Source: Rhabdornis inornatus (taxonomy: Eukaryota; Chordata; Aves; Passeriformes; Rhabdornithidae). Taken from it: a stretch of 64,000 nucleotides of DNA. Below, in pieces: positions 12,746-24,147 of this stretch; the stretch's first letter is position 1; each line of letters opens with the position of its first letter. Location: the NCBI GenBank assembly GCA_013397075.1, contig VWZS01003944.1, forward strand, positions 636,184 to 700,183, given 5' to 3'. The position numbers and the translations under genes were made by a program. The notes under the pieces were generated by a model. That model ran no database searches. It was given only the letters and a program-made list of their open reading frames with translations, and had not been told where the DNA came from.

Positions 12746-15087
12746 GGGCGCAGGGTGGGAGGGCACTGCACAGCCTGAGTGGGACTGGGGGGGCTGGGCA
12801 AGGCTGCAGGAGCTAAAATCTAAAATCACGGTGTGCATCTTGTGGCCTGCCTGCACCCTTTTACAGCAGGACTAAAAAGAGACAGAAGAACTACCTAGCC
12901 CATAGATATTAATTAAAAAATGCACTTAAAGGAATGCAGCTGCCTTTAAGTGATTGCAGAAGAGTTTGATGTGTGTGCCTTCATTTGATAACACCTTGCA
13001 TCTGAAAGGTCTGTGTTGGTGTCAAAATACATCCAGCACTTACAATTGCTGTAAGTGGGGGCGAGTTGTTGTGGTTAAATTTGAAGCCTCAATTATGAGC
13101 AAGGATTAAATTGTTTGCATGTTATTTTATTGTATATATTTTAATGTGTGTGATCCAATAATGGAAAAGTGCAACCACCATAACTTTTATAACAAAGACT
13201 GCAGCCTCACACGGGGTCAGAGTGAACCTTTGTCTACCACAGTGTGCATGGGCCACATCCAGAGCTTTCTGTTTTTTTAGAAAAAGAAATACCCTCCAAA
13301 GAAGACTTGTATGTGCAGAGAGAACTAGGAAGATCTATTTAATCACAAGTGTCAGAACTCACTTTCTGAGCAACTCTCTGGTTCACTCTGCTGAGTGCTG
13401 CAGAGTCCCAGCAGCTTTAAACAATGTTCACTTTGATTTACTCCTAAATTCTATCAACAAATGTGAACACAGAATACATATACTTGCAATCTCACAATCA
13501 TGCACATATTATCAAATTAATGGCATATTTTAGTTAATATTCTGAGTGTAGTGTGGAAAATCACCCAGCTCACATTTCAGCTTGTTTCCTGCATAAACTA
13601 TTGTCATGAGCCCTAGACTCTTGCATTTTGCAAGTGAATAACTAGAGGAGGTTTTTCATATTTTAGTTTGAAAGCCATTTTGTTTCACCACATGCTTTTT
13701 CCGCTTCATAAATTCTACTTTAAAACATTCAACAACCTGCTAAATTAATATATACTGTGTTCTTTCTTTAATGGGTGGGGGAACTTGTCTCACAGCAGTG
13801 CATTTGTTCAGCTCTGTTTTGAAAAAGCGCTGCCTGCCGTGTGAAGGACATCTGCTCACAAATGAATGATTGTGCTTTTGATTCGGAGCAGCACCTTCAC
13901 TTTAAATGCTGGCTGCAGATGAAAGGAACAGATTGCTGTGGTACCACTTTTGTGAGGATTCCTCTACCCAGCATGTGGCTTCATACATTATTGAGAGCAA
14001 ATCCACTTTATGCTACCACTCCTCGCTGCACTTATTTTGCAAACCTTATTCAGAATGCCAGCAAGGATCGCTTTTCTACAAAGGAATAAAGGCCAGTTAG
14101 GAAGATTAAGCAGATAAATTATTTAGAGTGTTTAATTATCATTGTACAGGTTTATTAAACTTCATGGTTACCTGGAAACCTAAGCAGGTGCTGGAAAAAA
14201 GTCCAATAAAGTTAAATGAAAAATGTTTTGTGTAAAATGAAATCCTTTTATGTGTTCCATGTTCATATAAATGTCCCGGGTTTTTTGGTTGAGTGCCAAG
14301 GTTGACTTGCATTTAATGTTGTGATTATTATTTTTTTTTCATAATCCAGTCCTAGCTCCAGGCTTATTATGATAGAAAAGACCACAGAATTCTCTGCTGG
14401 GTTGATCAGCAGTCTGTTGTACTACTGGGTGTCCTAGATGATAAACAGATGTACAAGGTATGCTTGGGAAATCTCAAAAGGTTCCCATTTTCTGTTATTA
14501 AGGATAGCTGATTTTTGTAGGGAAAAAAACCCCACTGTAGCACCACAGTACATTTTGGATTTTTCTTTAATTTTTATACTGAATAATTAATTTACTTTGT
14601 TGTTTCTTCACGTAAATTGACCTAGTTGGTATTTATTTAATCATTGAATTGAGGATTTAAATTTATTTATTTTATTTTAAAAAAATTTAGCAGTAAAAGT
14701 GTTGTCCTCCAGGAACAGCTTCCACATCTCTGCATGCTGCTCACTAATATAAACTAATGAGCTCCATTAAAGATCTGCCCACACAGTTGCAAAAACCACC
14801 TATTAATCTGTCATCTTTGAATACTCTGAGAAAATTAAGACCACCAAGCAACCATGAATTCGAAAATGAAAAAGGCAGGACCAAACCTATTATATTCTGA
14901 AGTTGAGTGCCAAATAGGTAGAAAATGACTGGTGACTAAATCCCACTGATTTAGTTCAGTAAAGTAACCCAGAAGCAGGACAGGGTAAACGTGGGCTGAA
15001 GTTTTTGCTCTTTTTAGGTCAAGGGAATTTTGGCATGAGAGGATACCAGAGATCTGTATTTTTGAAACTGGAGTTCAATTAAATTCT

Positions 15088-15143
15088 CAATTATTAGGAT
15101 AATGATTTTGCCAAACAATTATTAGGATAATGATTTTGCCAAA
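15088..15143. repeat. Perfect 28-bp tandem duplication
   Basis: Positions 15088-15115 and 15116-15143 are identical over 28 bases, both starting CAATTATTAGG and ending TTTTGCCAAA. They are directly adjacent with no mismatch. Perfect identity in unconstrained AT-rich DNA suggests a recent slippage or templated duplication. No coding frame depends on it. Confidence 0.95.
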
Positions 15144-18100
15144 AAGCATGCATTTTAATACAAGGTCCATTTAGTTACACTTTGGATTATGATACAGAGA
15201 ATTCTCAGGCTGTTATGGAGAAGATATTTTATGTCCTGTAATGTTAGAGTTTTCTTGGTACATCAGTCCTTTATTTAATAGGAGGCTGCTGACCAGCTAA
15301 ATACCCAAAGGGTTGCATGGCAGTAGCAACCTGGATTAATTCTAGATGGGTTACTTCATGTGGAAAATAGTCAAGAATGTTCAGATTTACCTGGCAGAAT
15401 AATTTTGGGTTTAACCCACAATATGACAAATGTATTGTAAAAATTAATAGCCACAACTTTCATTGTTTAAATTTAATTTGACTTATGCCACAATAAAAAA
15501 TTTCTCATTCCTGAGTCTAGCAATTGGGATTTTGGTATGAGTATTCACATCTGCTTGTTTGAAATTGCTTGATGGTACTTTTTCTATTATCACTTCAAAC
15601 ATCTAAAATACAGCATTGCATTAAAAAAGTCTGAGGTTGTTTGTTTGCTGGTTCTTTTCTATAAAATAAATATCCATAGCTAGCAGAAGTATTTGATATT
15701 TGACCTCCTTCCTAAATTGTCCAATTGTTTGGAAGACGAAGGAAGGGAAGAGGCAGACTAGGGGCAGATTTCAGTCTAACTCTTGCGGGTGGAAAAAGTT
15801 TTGTTGGGGTATTGTTTTTGGGTTTTCCTGCCATGAAGGCACCTTTTGTATGTATGACTGAATTCACTGGGGCCATGTCTGAAGAGGGAAGCTCATCAGC
15901 TGCACCAGTGGGGTTGGAGTGGCTGTTGCTTTATGGCTGCTGCAGTTACCTTACATATATATAATTGGTAAGCTCACTGCTGTTGGTGAGAATAAAGAGT
16001 TTGTAAGACTTGGGGCTATAGTTAGTTGGTACTAATTTTTGTATTCCACTGGGTAAGCTTTGACGAAGACCTGTCATTTCCCAAATAAGCCATTATTTTA
16101 AGAGAACATCTGTTGAAAGAGGCAATTTAAAATCTCCTTAAAATCTAGGGCATAATTAACACTATAAGGATACAAATATTAGTTTTCTCGAAGCTATTTC
16201 TTTTTTGCTTTATCTTGATGTTCAGTAGCCTTTTCAAGGTTTTTTTTCCCTCCTTTTTTTTTTTTTTGCAAATTGCCATTTGCAATTAATATGCAATTCT
16301 ACGTTTAGTACTAACAACTGAACTAAATCAGTAAAAATACGAACTGTAGCCCACTGATGTTAATTGAAAAAGAGAGAAAGTCCTGCAGCAGGATGGCATG
16401 GCTGTCTTTAGTGACAGCAGGTTAAAGATGTAGGAGATCTGTGTTTGTGGAGAGTTCTTTGGATCTCAGTATTGAGACATTTTTAAGCAGTGTTGTATGT
16501 TAAAGTTATTAAAATTAATTGAAAAAAAATCTGAAGTTTCTACAAAGCAAATTGGAGTAAACACGTGATGTCTGCCATCTAAGAAAATCTGATGGAAAAA
16601 ATGATTATAAAATTTGGATTTAATCACCTGCTGTAGCAGCAGGTATCTCTAAAGAACTTGGTGTGAACACTTCAGCAGCTTTCCTGGTCACAGGAAACAG
16701 CAGTTGCCTGCCTGTTTATTTGCTAACAAAGTGGGGAAAAAAGTGTGTGAAATTCATCCTTTCTAAAAGCTGAAACTGATAAAATACTATATTAGGCTTT
16801 GAGCCGTTATCCTTAATACTGGCTTTTAGCTATGTCTATTCCCTTCCTTAATGGCATGAAATATAGTGAGATTTTTGCAGCATGAAAAAAGTCTTCATTA
16901 ATGCTCTAGCTAAATAAAAATGGCAAGTACTGCTGGGCTAAAACAGTAAAATATATTCACATTTTGTGTCTGAACATATTTAAGAATATGGAATATGAAT
17001 CATGACTCATTTATGCCTATTTTAACATAGTTCTGTATGTCAGCCTGTTTTTACTAAGTCTCCGTTTGGGACCTCACTGTCTTTACTGGTTATTAAAATT
17101 TAACTTTTTCTTACATTATTTGAAAATACCTGACCACATGGCTGAAGCAAACCATTGCCTCTGAGGAGACAGCAATGAAAATGGTATAGTCTCAAATCTT
17201 GTATATTTAATTAAAATGGCCACTATACAGAGAAGTAGTATTCCCACACTGGAATTCCTGTTATTCATTACCTTACTTCTTTCTGGAAAATTGCAAATTT
17301 ATTCTTTATAGAGCTCAGGCATAAAAGCTGTCTGTTGCACTAATGTGGAAAATGTTTTCCTATTACACTGTTTCCATGCAAATAACAAATTAATGCAGCT
17401 TGTAGAAGAATCTAATCACTGTAATTCAACATTCAGGGGAGCAAAAAATGATCATACTTGTCTGCACTCTTCCAAGAATGACACCAGATTTCAGTTTTTT
17501 AATGCATGGCCTATTTAGCTCATTAGTTTTAATACACAGGTTTAAAAGTCTTTCCTTGAGCAATAGCTTCAAAACAAGATGTTAAGCTCCCCAAGTCTGT
17601 AATCTCATCTCAAGATGTGGTTATGGCCTTGCAGCTATCCTGCTATTTTATGCCCAGTCTTGACACATCAATCTTGTATTGTATTACGTCTTTGAGAGAT
17701 TTAATTTATGCAGTGGGTCATTACCGCTTTCATTTGCCTGTCCAGAGGGACCCTGGGGATAAGAATGCATTAAAATCCACTGCCCCCCACCTTTTTGGTG
17801 ATTAGAAGTCTTAACTGTGCTGCTGAACACTCTAATTTAAAAAATGGGTTTAGTTTACCAAACTTGTTTTGTGCCATATCAGATATCAACGACTTCTTAG
17901 GACATCTTTAACTGCTGGCAGTCTCACCTCTGTGGAATTTGGCTTCCACTCCTCTTACACCTTCAACATGTTTTTAGAAATATCTGCAATCACTTGGTCT
18001 GGCTGCATTTATTCTCTTTTTGTTGGTCTATTGTAGATCCCTTGCATGGCTTTTGCCATGATTTGTGTAGCCTGTTTCATGCTGCTGTCCCTTTATGCAC

Positions 18101-21100
18101 TTCATTTAGATTGCCAAATGATTTAGGGTTAAAAAAGTTACGGTGATATGTTCAGTGAGAACACAGCAGCTTCCCTCCCACAGTGTTTTGTATTAGTTCT
18201 ACCTTGAAACGCATTTAAAAACCTAAAATAGAGGAGCAAAGAAGAAGGCTCTTTCAGTGGAGGACCTGATGCAAAAGGATCAAAAAATGAGACTGAATGA
18301 TTTTTAGACTGGTTTTTGTCAAGAAGTGGAAAAGGGTTTGGATGCTTTTTTTTTTTTTTTTTNAGGTCTCATGCTTCCTTGCCTTCTCCTACACCAAATT
18401 AATTTCTGTTTCTTGGTCAGAATTTAGTGTCAAAGGAGTGTGATCTTGTTAGTCTTAACAGGCCTAACTCTAAGTGGGATTGTGGATGCACAGCTCCTCT
18501 TATGTTGTGATAATAATTTGAAAACACTGAATTCCAAAACCTAAACAGTAACAGTTCTTTGGAAATGCTAAGTGAAATAATGAATGTAAATCTTCTGTAG
18601 TGATGTGTTTGCTTCTTTCACTGAAGAAAAAACCAAACAACCCAAAAGCTAAAAGGTAAACTCATTTAAAATGCATCAAGTTAAATGTTGAGACTTGATT
18701 GGTTGGTGGACTGTTTCCAATCTTGTGTTCTGTGTATTTTGTGACAGCTGTTCTGGGAAATCTATGAGATGGAATTTGTGCAAGAACCAAAAATGCCTTT
18801 TTTTTTGTTAAAAACTCATAATCCACACTTAACTGCACAGTTATAAGATTTTAACTATATGTAATTTTTTAACAGCTCATTGGCTGATAAATGAAAAGGA
18901 ATTCAAAGCTGAGTGGAATACAGAAAAGCAGAAAAACTGCTCATAGTTTCTGGTTTCTTAAGTCAGAGATTATATTGTCAGATTTTATGAAATACTCGAA
19001 AATGATGCTGTGTAAACCCTTGTCTGCTGAGTCTCTCTCCCTTTATATTTGCAATAGACAGTTCAGACTTGGCAAGGATTTGTCCAAAACAAAATGCTAA
19101 TTAAGATTTTTCACTCTGCTAACGAGATGAAGTTTAATAGGTTCTTCAGGCAAAAAGGATAGGTTCTGTCCTAATGCATTATATTTCTGAACTTGCAATT
19201 TATTCAGCAATTAACTTTTCTTGATGACAGTGAAAATGCTAGCCTTGCATGCAAAATTCATTTTTGTCTTTGCTAAATGTACAAAACATGTGTGAGTACA
19301 TTGTACAAGAGACTGGATGAGTGAAACTCTCAAAAACTTGAAGGAACATAACATTTGAAGCTGTTCCATTATTAACTCTATCAAATTGTATAGTTGATGT
19401 GCTTTGTGACACAGCAGTTTATTAAACTGAGTATTTTGTGGAAGAAAAGTTAGAGCAGAAGTGTAGTATGTGTCTAATTCTTTTCAGAGATAAAAACCTG
19501 GCATTTTTTCCTTCTTATAATATTTCATAGAATTTGCAGTGCTTCTGCTATTTCCCTTTTTTATCCTGAGGAGCCATTTATTCCAGCTCTGCTCTATTTA
19601 GTTTATTTTGTGCATAAAATGCTAAAGTTCCTACAGGGTTACTCAGCAGGGGAAGCCATCCCCAGGTAACAAAAGGCTCTCCTTGAGTCTCCACTTTCCT
19701 GTATGAGCAGTTCTCTGTGTTCAGTGTAATTCCTGTGCATATATTCCCATTATATGTCACTTCAATGTCTGCCAGAAGTACCTGAAATACTCTCAAATAA
19801 CACAGCTTTTTAAAACATGGCAGCCTAAAATGAGTGTAAACTTCAATCCTCCTTTCCTCATGTAAGAGTCTGAAGTTAAAATCAGAATCACTAAATGATT
19901 TGTAACATGTATTTCAACATCCAGAAGTTCATTAAAGTTTCAGTGCTGATCTATGAAAACCACAGTTTATTAGTAATAAAAGCATTTGCAACATCTTCAA
20001 GGCACAGCACAAATATTAACTTGGTTTTGTTATGTGATGTGCATGGGTGTGTAAAATGATGTATTGGTGAATTATCTATCACACACCAATTTTAAAAGGT
20101 GCTTGAGCTTCTTAAGTCTCGGGGAGTGGCTTAAACAATGTTATTATTCTTGGCTACTGATAACTGCAGTCACTTCCAAATGGGAATACATCACCCTGTG
20201 TGTGGAACTCTAAGAGCTTGAATCAGACCACTTTAGCAGCAGCACTGCCCCATATCAGGAAATTCCCCATATGACATTAGAGTCCATATTCCTGGCATAT
20301 TTATACTAAAATAAAACTAATTGAAAGGGTATGTTGCCCAAACCATGTTCACATTTGAGACCTATTATTTCAGTTATTAAGGGGTGTATATCCCAACAGC
20401 ATTTCAAGTCATCCTGAGAATCTTTGTTTATTCTTTGTGGCTCAAGCTAAGTATTTAAGAAACTGCAGGATTCCCACAGCAAATATCCAATGGACAGTTA
20501 GATTCACAGTCTGATTTTAAGCTATTAGATCAGCTTATGAAATGTTTTATTGGCAAAAAAAAGAACTTAATAAAGGTTACCTTCATACAGCTTTTTTTTC
20601 ACATATATGATTTTTAGAATTCACCTTAAAAAAATTAATTCAGGCCAGGCACCATGTATTTTAAATAAAAAAATCGACTTTTTGATTATTTTTCTCTTGT
20701 AACTTCTCTGTAGGGATCTGGCAGCCAACTTGGACTTTTATTCATGTATTTATTATCAGGTCATAAGAATGAAGTAAATATTTCAGTCTCTGTATCATCT
20801 TCCCGGAATTAAAAAAAAAACCTCCATATGACAAGCTTGCATATACTCATTATTAAAAGCTAAATTGTTTTTGTGAGGATACATATAGAAGAAGGTAATT
20901 CCCCCAAAGATTGTATGTGAGCATTTATTTTATGGGTAACCAGGTAACCACCCGAACCTGCTTTGTAGTTGTTGCTGAAAGTGGTAAGCAGAATTTTTTT
21001 CCTTAGCTTAAATATTTTGTTTAAGGAATGTTGTAAATGGATAATATGAGAGGGTTACCATGAGATGGTGGGTAATATTTTGTTTAAAATACTTCAAGGT

Positions 21101-22106
21101 TTGAGGCCATTTCATTATGTTGACTTCAGTACATACAGGAATGTAAAAGACTGTAGATCTTTTACAGTAAAAAGGCTCAAAAAATTTGGGTTTAGAGGCC
21201 AAAAAAGGCTAGTTCTCATGTGGCACCTTTAAAATGAGATTCTCTAAGATCTCTGCTTAGGTTTGACCAATGTCCCACTGCTGCAGGCAGCAGTGCTGTG
21301 CCAGTGTACAGTGGCAGGGATTTCTCTGCTCTGTGTGGGATGTACCCAGATTTCTCAGGGCTGCCTTTGCCACTCTTACTGCAAACTTTGCCTGTTCTCA
21401 CTTTGGAGCTTGGGCTGGAATTAAAGTAATCTCTGCCTTAAAACCAGGATGTGTGTGTCATTAGGCAGAATGTTTTAAAACCATTTGAGGACTCTGAAAA
21501 ATGACTGAAATTGTGAGAGGTTTTTCTGCTATAATTTATATTAAATGTTTTAATCAATAATTTTAAAAATCAGTATTTGTCTTATGCTCAACAGCAAAAA
21601 ACATAGCTGGGTTTTAATGCTACAAGAAACATTTGGAATGAAACTTAATTCCTATTTTTTTGTTGTCTGGTGGAACATCACCAGTGTTTTTTGCAGTGAT
21701 GCTGTCACTCAGTGTTTCAAGTGAATCAGTTTCAGTTAGACCCTGAATTTCATATATGAACAATGGACATAAATGGGGAACACTACTTCCATTGAATTTG
21801 TGGGGTCTGGGAAACTAATGGTTGTCTAGTCCTATTTTTAATTAGGAAAATTTCCTAGATTATAGCCCTTCATTTTTCAGCTTTTTGCCTTTTGTGTTGG
21901 GGCTTCAGCATAACCAACAACCCAGATCCCTTCATATCCCCTATAAATCAGGGTGTTTGCTGCTGACATCCTCTACCTGTCAGCTTAGGAAATATCAAAC
22001 CACACCTGAACAAAGCACCCTGCAGTTCTTAATTACTGAATCTTTTTGAGCTGTCAGTGTCTTTTACATTCACTACACACTTCTTCTCTTCTTGTATTAG
22101 GGTGTA
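15144..22106. other. Noncoding DNA with one sequence gap
   Basis: No gene or interspersed repeat was recognised. The stretch holds a 17-base poly-T run ending in an N at 18363, a 14-base T run near 16254-16267 and a 10-base A run at 20811-20820. Open frames are all under 80 codons and show no recognisable protein features. Confidence 0.65.
18346..18363. other. Poly-T run ending in an unresolved base (assembly gap)
   Basis: Seventeen T residues (18346-18362) are followed by a single N at 18363. A gap next to a homopolymer suggests a sequencing failure. The N may stand for a longer gap shortened to one character, as seems to be the case for the Ns near 42 kb. Confidence 0.85.
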
Positions 22107-22172
22107 ATAGAATCACATTTGGGTTGGTAAGGACCCTGAAAATCATCTAGTTCCAACCCTCCTGCCATGTGG
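22107..22172 (-). mobile_element. CR1: CR1 LINE fragment, short 3' end
   Basis: The plus strand reads AGAATCACATTTGGGTTGG, then AAGGACC, ATCATCTAGTTCCAACCCTC and CTGCCATG. This is the reverse complement of the classic CR1 3' end (CATGGCAGGG, then GTTGGAACTAGATGAT, AAGGTCC and CCAACCCAAA). Only about 66 bp remain, so this is an extreme 5' truncation or an eroded copy. Confidence 0.85.
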
Positions 22173-24040
22173 TGGAGGAGTAACATTTTAAATGTTTTAT
22201 TTTCTTTCTTTTGTTCTGTTTAGGCTCTTGTTGCAACTTGTAGGCTGCTTTTCTAAGTTTCAGATTTATATTCAGTTTGGAGTGACCTTGTCGTCGTCTT
22301 CTCTCTACATCTGCCCTAACCATGCATAGCAAACCTCCCTTGTGCTGGCATGGTAACATCTCTAAATGTCTCTTTTATAAATCTTTCATTCTCTTAAGCA
22401 CTTCATAGTGAGGAAAATTGTCTTGCAAGCAGCCTTGCCCTCACAGTGCTCAATAAGACACTGCATGTCTGTGTACAGCTTCTGAATACCTTTACTGAAA
22501 AGCTCCAAATTGTACCTTGCAGAACATGAAAGTCACTGGTTCACCTCCAGTTTAGAGCCCTAACTGCCAAGATATTTAGCCCTTGTAAATTGTGCAGTGG
22601 AATCTTGAGGACTGGGAATGTAAATAGATGTAAAGACATTCCCTGTAGCCTGCCCCTGGTCTAATTTGAGCCTGATTTCTAGTGAGGATGACTTCAGGAA
22701 TTTATAAAGGCTAGATAAGAGCACCACCAAATGAAACAGGTAAAGGAAGTAATTTAATGTTGCTCATCTTCTTGAATGACTTGGGATTTTGTACAAGCTC
22801 ACAACAAAAGTGAATTTTTCACCAAAAAGTGTTTATTTTAATCCAGAAAAGTTTCTTTAGTAGAGATGTCCACTGTTGGGAACAAAACCACTCCAAAGTG
22901 ATTATGCCACCTTATTGCTTAGATATCCTCATATATTTCTTGTTATTCTAGTTGAGTACTACATTCAGACAGAGGTTGCCAATAAAGTTTATTGTAGGAG
23001 CTAAGTGTCAATATCTGTAGTACCCCCCGCCTAGGGTGCTTGTAATTAAAATGCCACAGATAGTCTGGGAGAAGCATGAAAATTTGATGGCAAATTGATT
23101 TCAGGTTCATCTTGAAATTTGTCCTCAGCTGGACTCAATACTGCTGGCAGACATTGGATGGCTTTTGTCAAAAGGGTTTGCTGGGATGAGACAGGGATGC
23201 CTTGATCTGAATATTAAATACAGTGCTCTGCTTATGACAGTTTGCTTACTGCTAACATGTTCCTTTTTATACACATTTTATTGTGTGGGGAATGTTTAGG
23301 GTGGCAGCACTCTGTTTTACTTAGGAAAATACATTGCTTACAAATATTTTGGCATGCTAAAGAGCTGACTTACACTATTAGCTTCAAACCTAAACATACA
23401 GCCTCAAAACTTCTGAATTCTGCAGATATTCCCAAGATTGAGCTGACTACACAAAGAAAAAGGAGTCTGATAAGGAAATAGTCAAAATTTTTGTCAGTGA
23501 TGGTGCTGGAGGAGGGAAATCGCATGTAAAGTAATCCTTATTTAAAAGAAAATTCTCTTCTTCTTTTCCTCAAATAGTTTCATTTATAAAGAAAGTACTT
23601 GGTGAAAATATAAAATACTTTTTCTGCTGTCAAGATAAGATCTTATAGTATGTCCCATATAGGCCTTTATTTTTACAGATCTGTTCTTAGTGGTCACTTT
23701 TGGTTTTATTAGGTATTTAAACAATCTCATGAGGAGAAGTGATTATTTTAAAGTATTTTACAAAATGTGAACACTGCTGTGAGTTCACAAAATAAAGAAA
23801 AAAATGTTATTTATTTGAAGTATGTTCTGTCTTTCAGAAGCACAATTTTTGTTACTATTATTCCAGAGATAATTCTGATTTTTCTTTCTGGTAAAGCAAT
23901 TGTGCATGTTGTTAAACCCCAGCAGTAACTTAGTCTTTACTTATATTTTTATTCATCAAAAATAGACAAGACAACACTTCAATGCCTGAAGTGACAAGAA
24001 AAGGAGGATGTGAGTGGGAGAACTGGTGGGAAAGGACAAA
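22173..24040. other. Noncoding DNA between two CR1 fragments
   Basis: I see no gene, RNA gene or repeat that I can name. The longest open frame, at 23242-23481 on the plus strand, has no recognisable features. Confidence 0.65.
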
Positions 24041-24147
24041 TTGGATGGAAGCTGATCTAGTGGTTGGCATCCCTGCCCATGGCAGGGGAAGTGGAATTTA
24101 ATGATCTTTAAGGTCCCTTCCAACAAAGCCATTCTGTCATTCTGTGA
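24041..24147 (+). mobile_element. CR1: CR1 LINE fragment, 3' end
   Basis: The sequence shows TTGGATGGAAGCTGATCTAG, CCCTGCCCATGGCAGGGG, ATGATCTTTAAGGTCCCTTC and a terminal CATTCTGTCATTCTGTGA. This is the ordinary CR1 3' end in plus orientation, with its terminal octamer repeats. About 107 bp remain. A 132-codon open frame starting at 24101 begins inside this repeat and is not a gene. Confidence 0.93.

Larger units (their letters stand above)
10626..15087. other. Noncoding DNA with minor simple repeats
   Basis: No gene is supportable here. The stretch contains a short GTTT-rich run (11803-11828), an 18-bp unit present twice (12710-12745), and a run of 10 A near 12016. Two overlapping plus-strand open frames at about 13841-14100 are open together, but neither resembles a known protein. 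The segment from 12610 to 12840 is richer in G on the plus strand than its surroundings. Confidence 0.65.
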
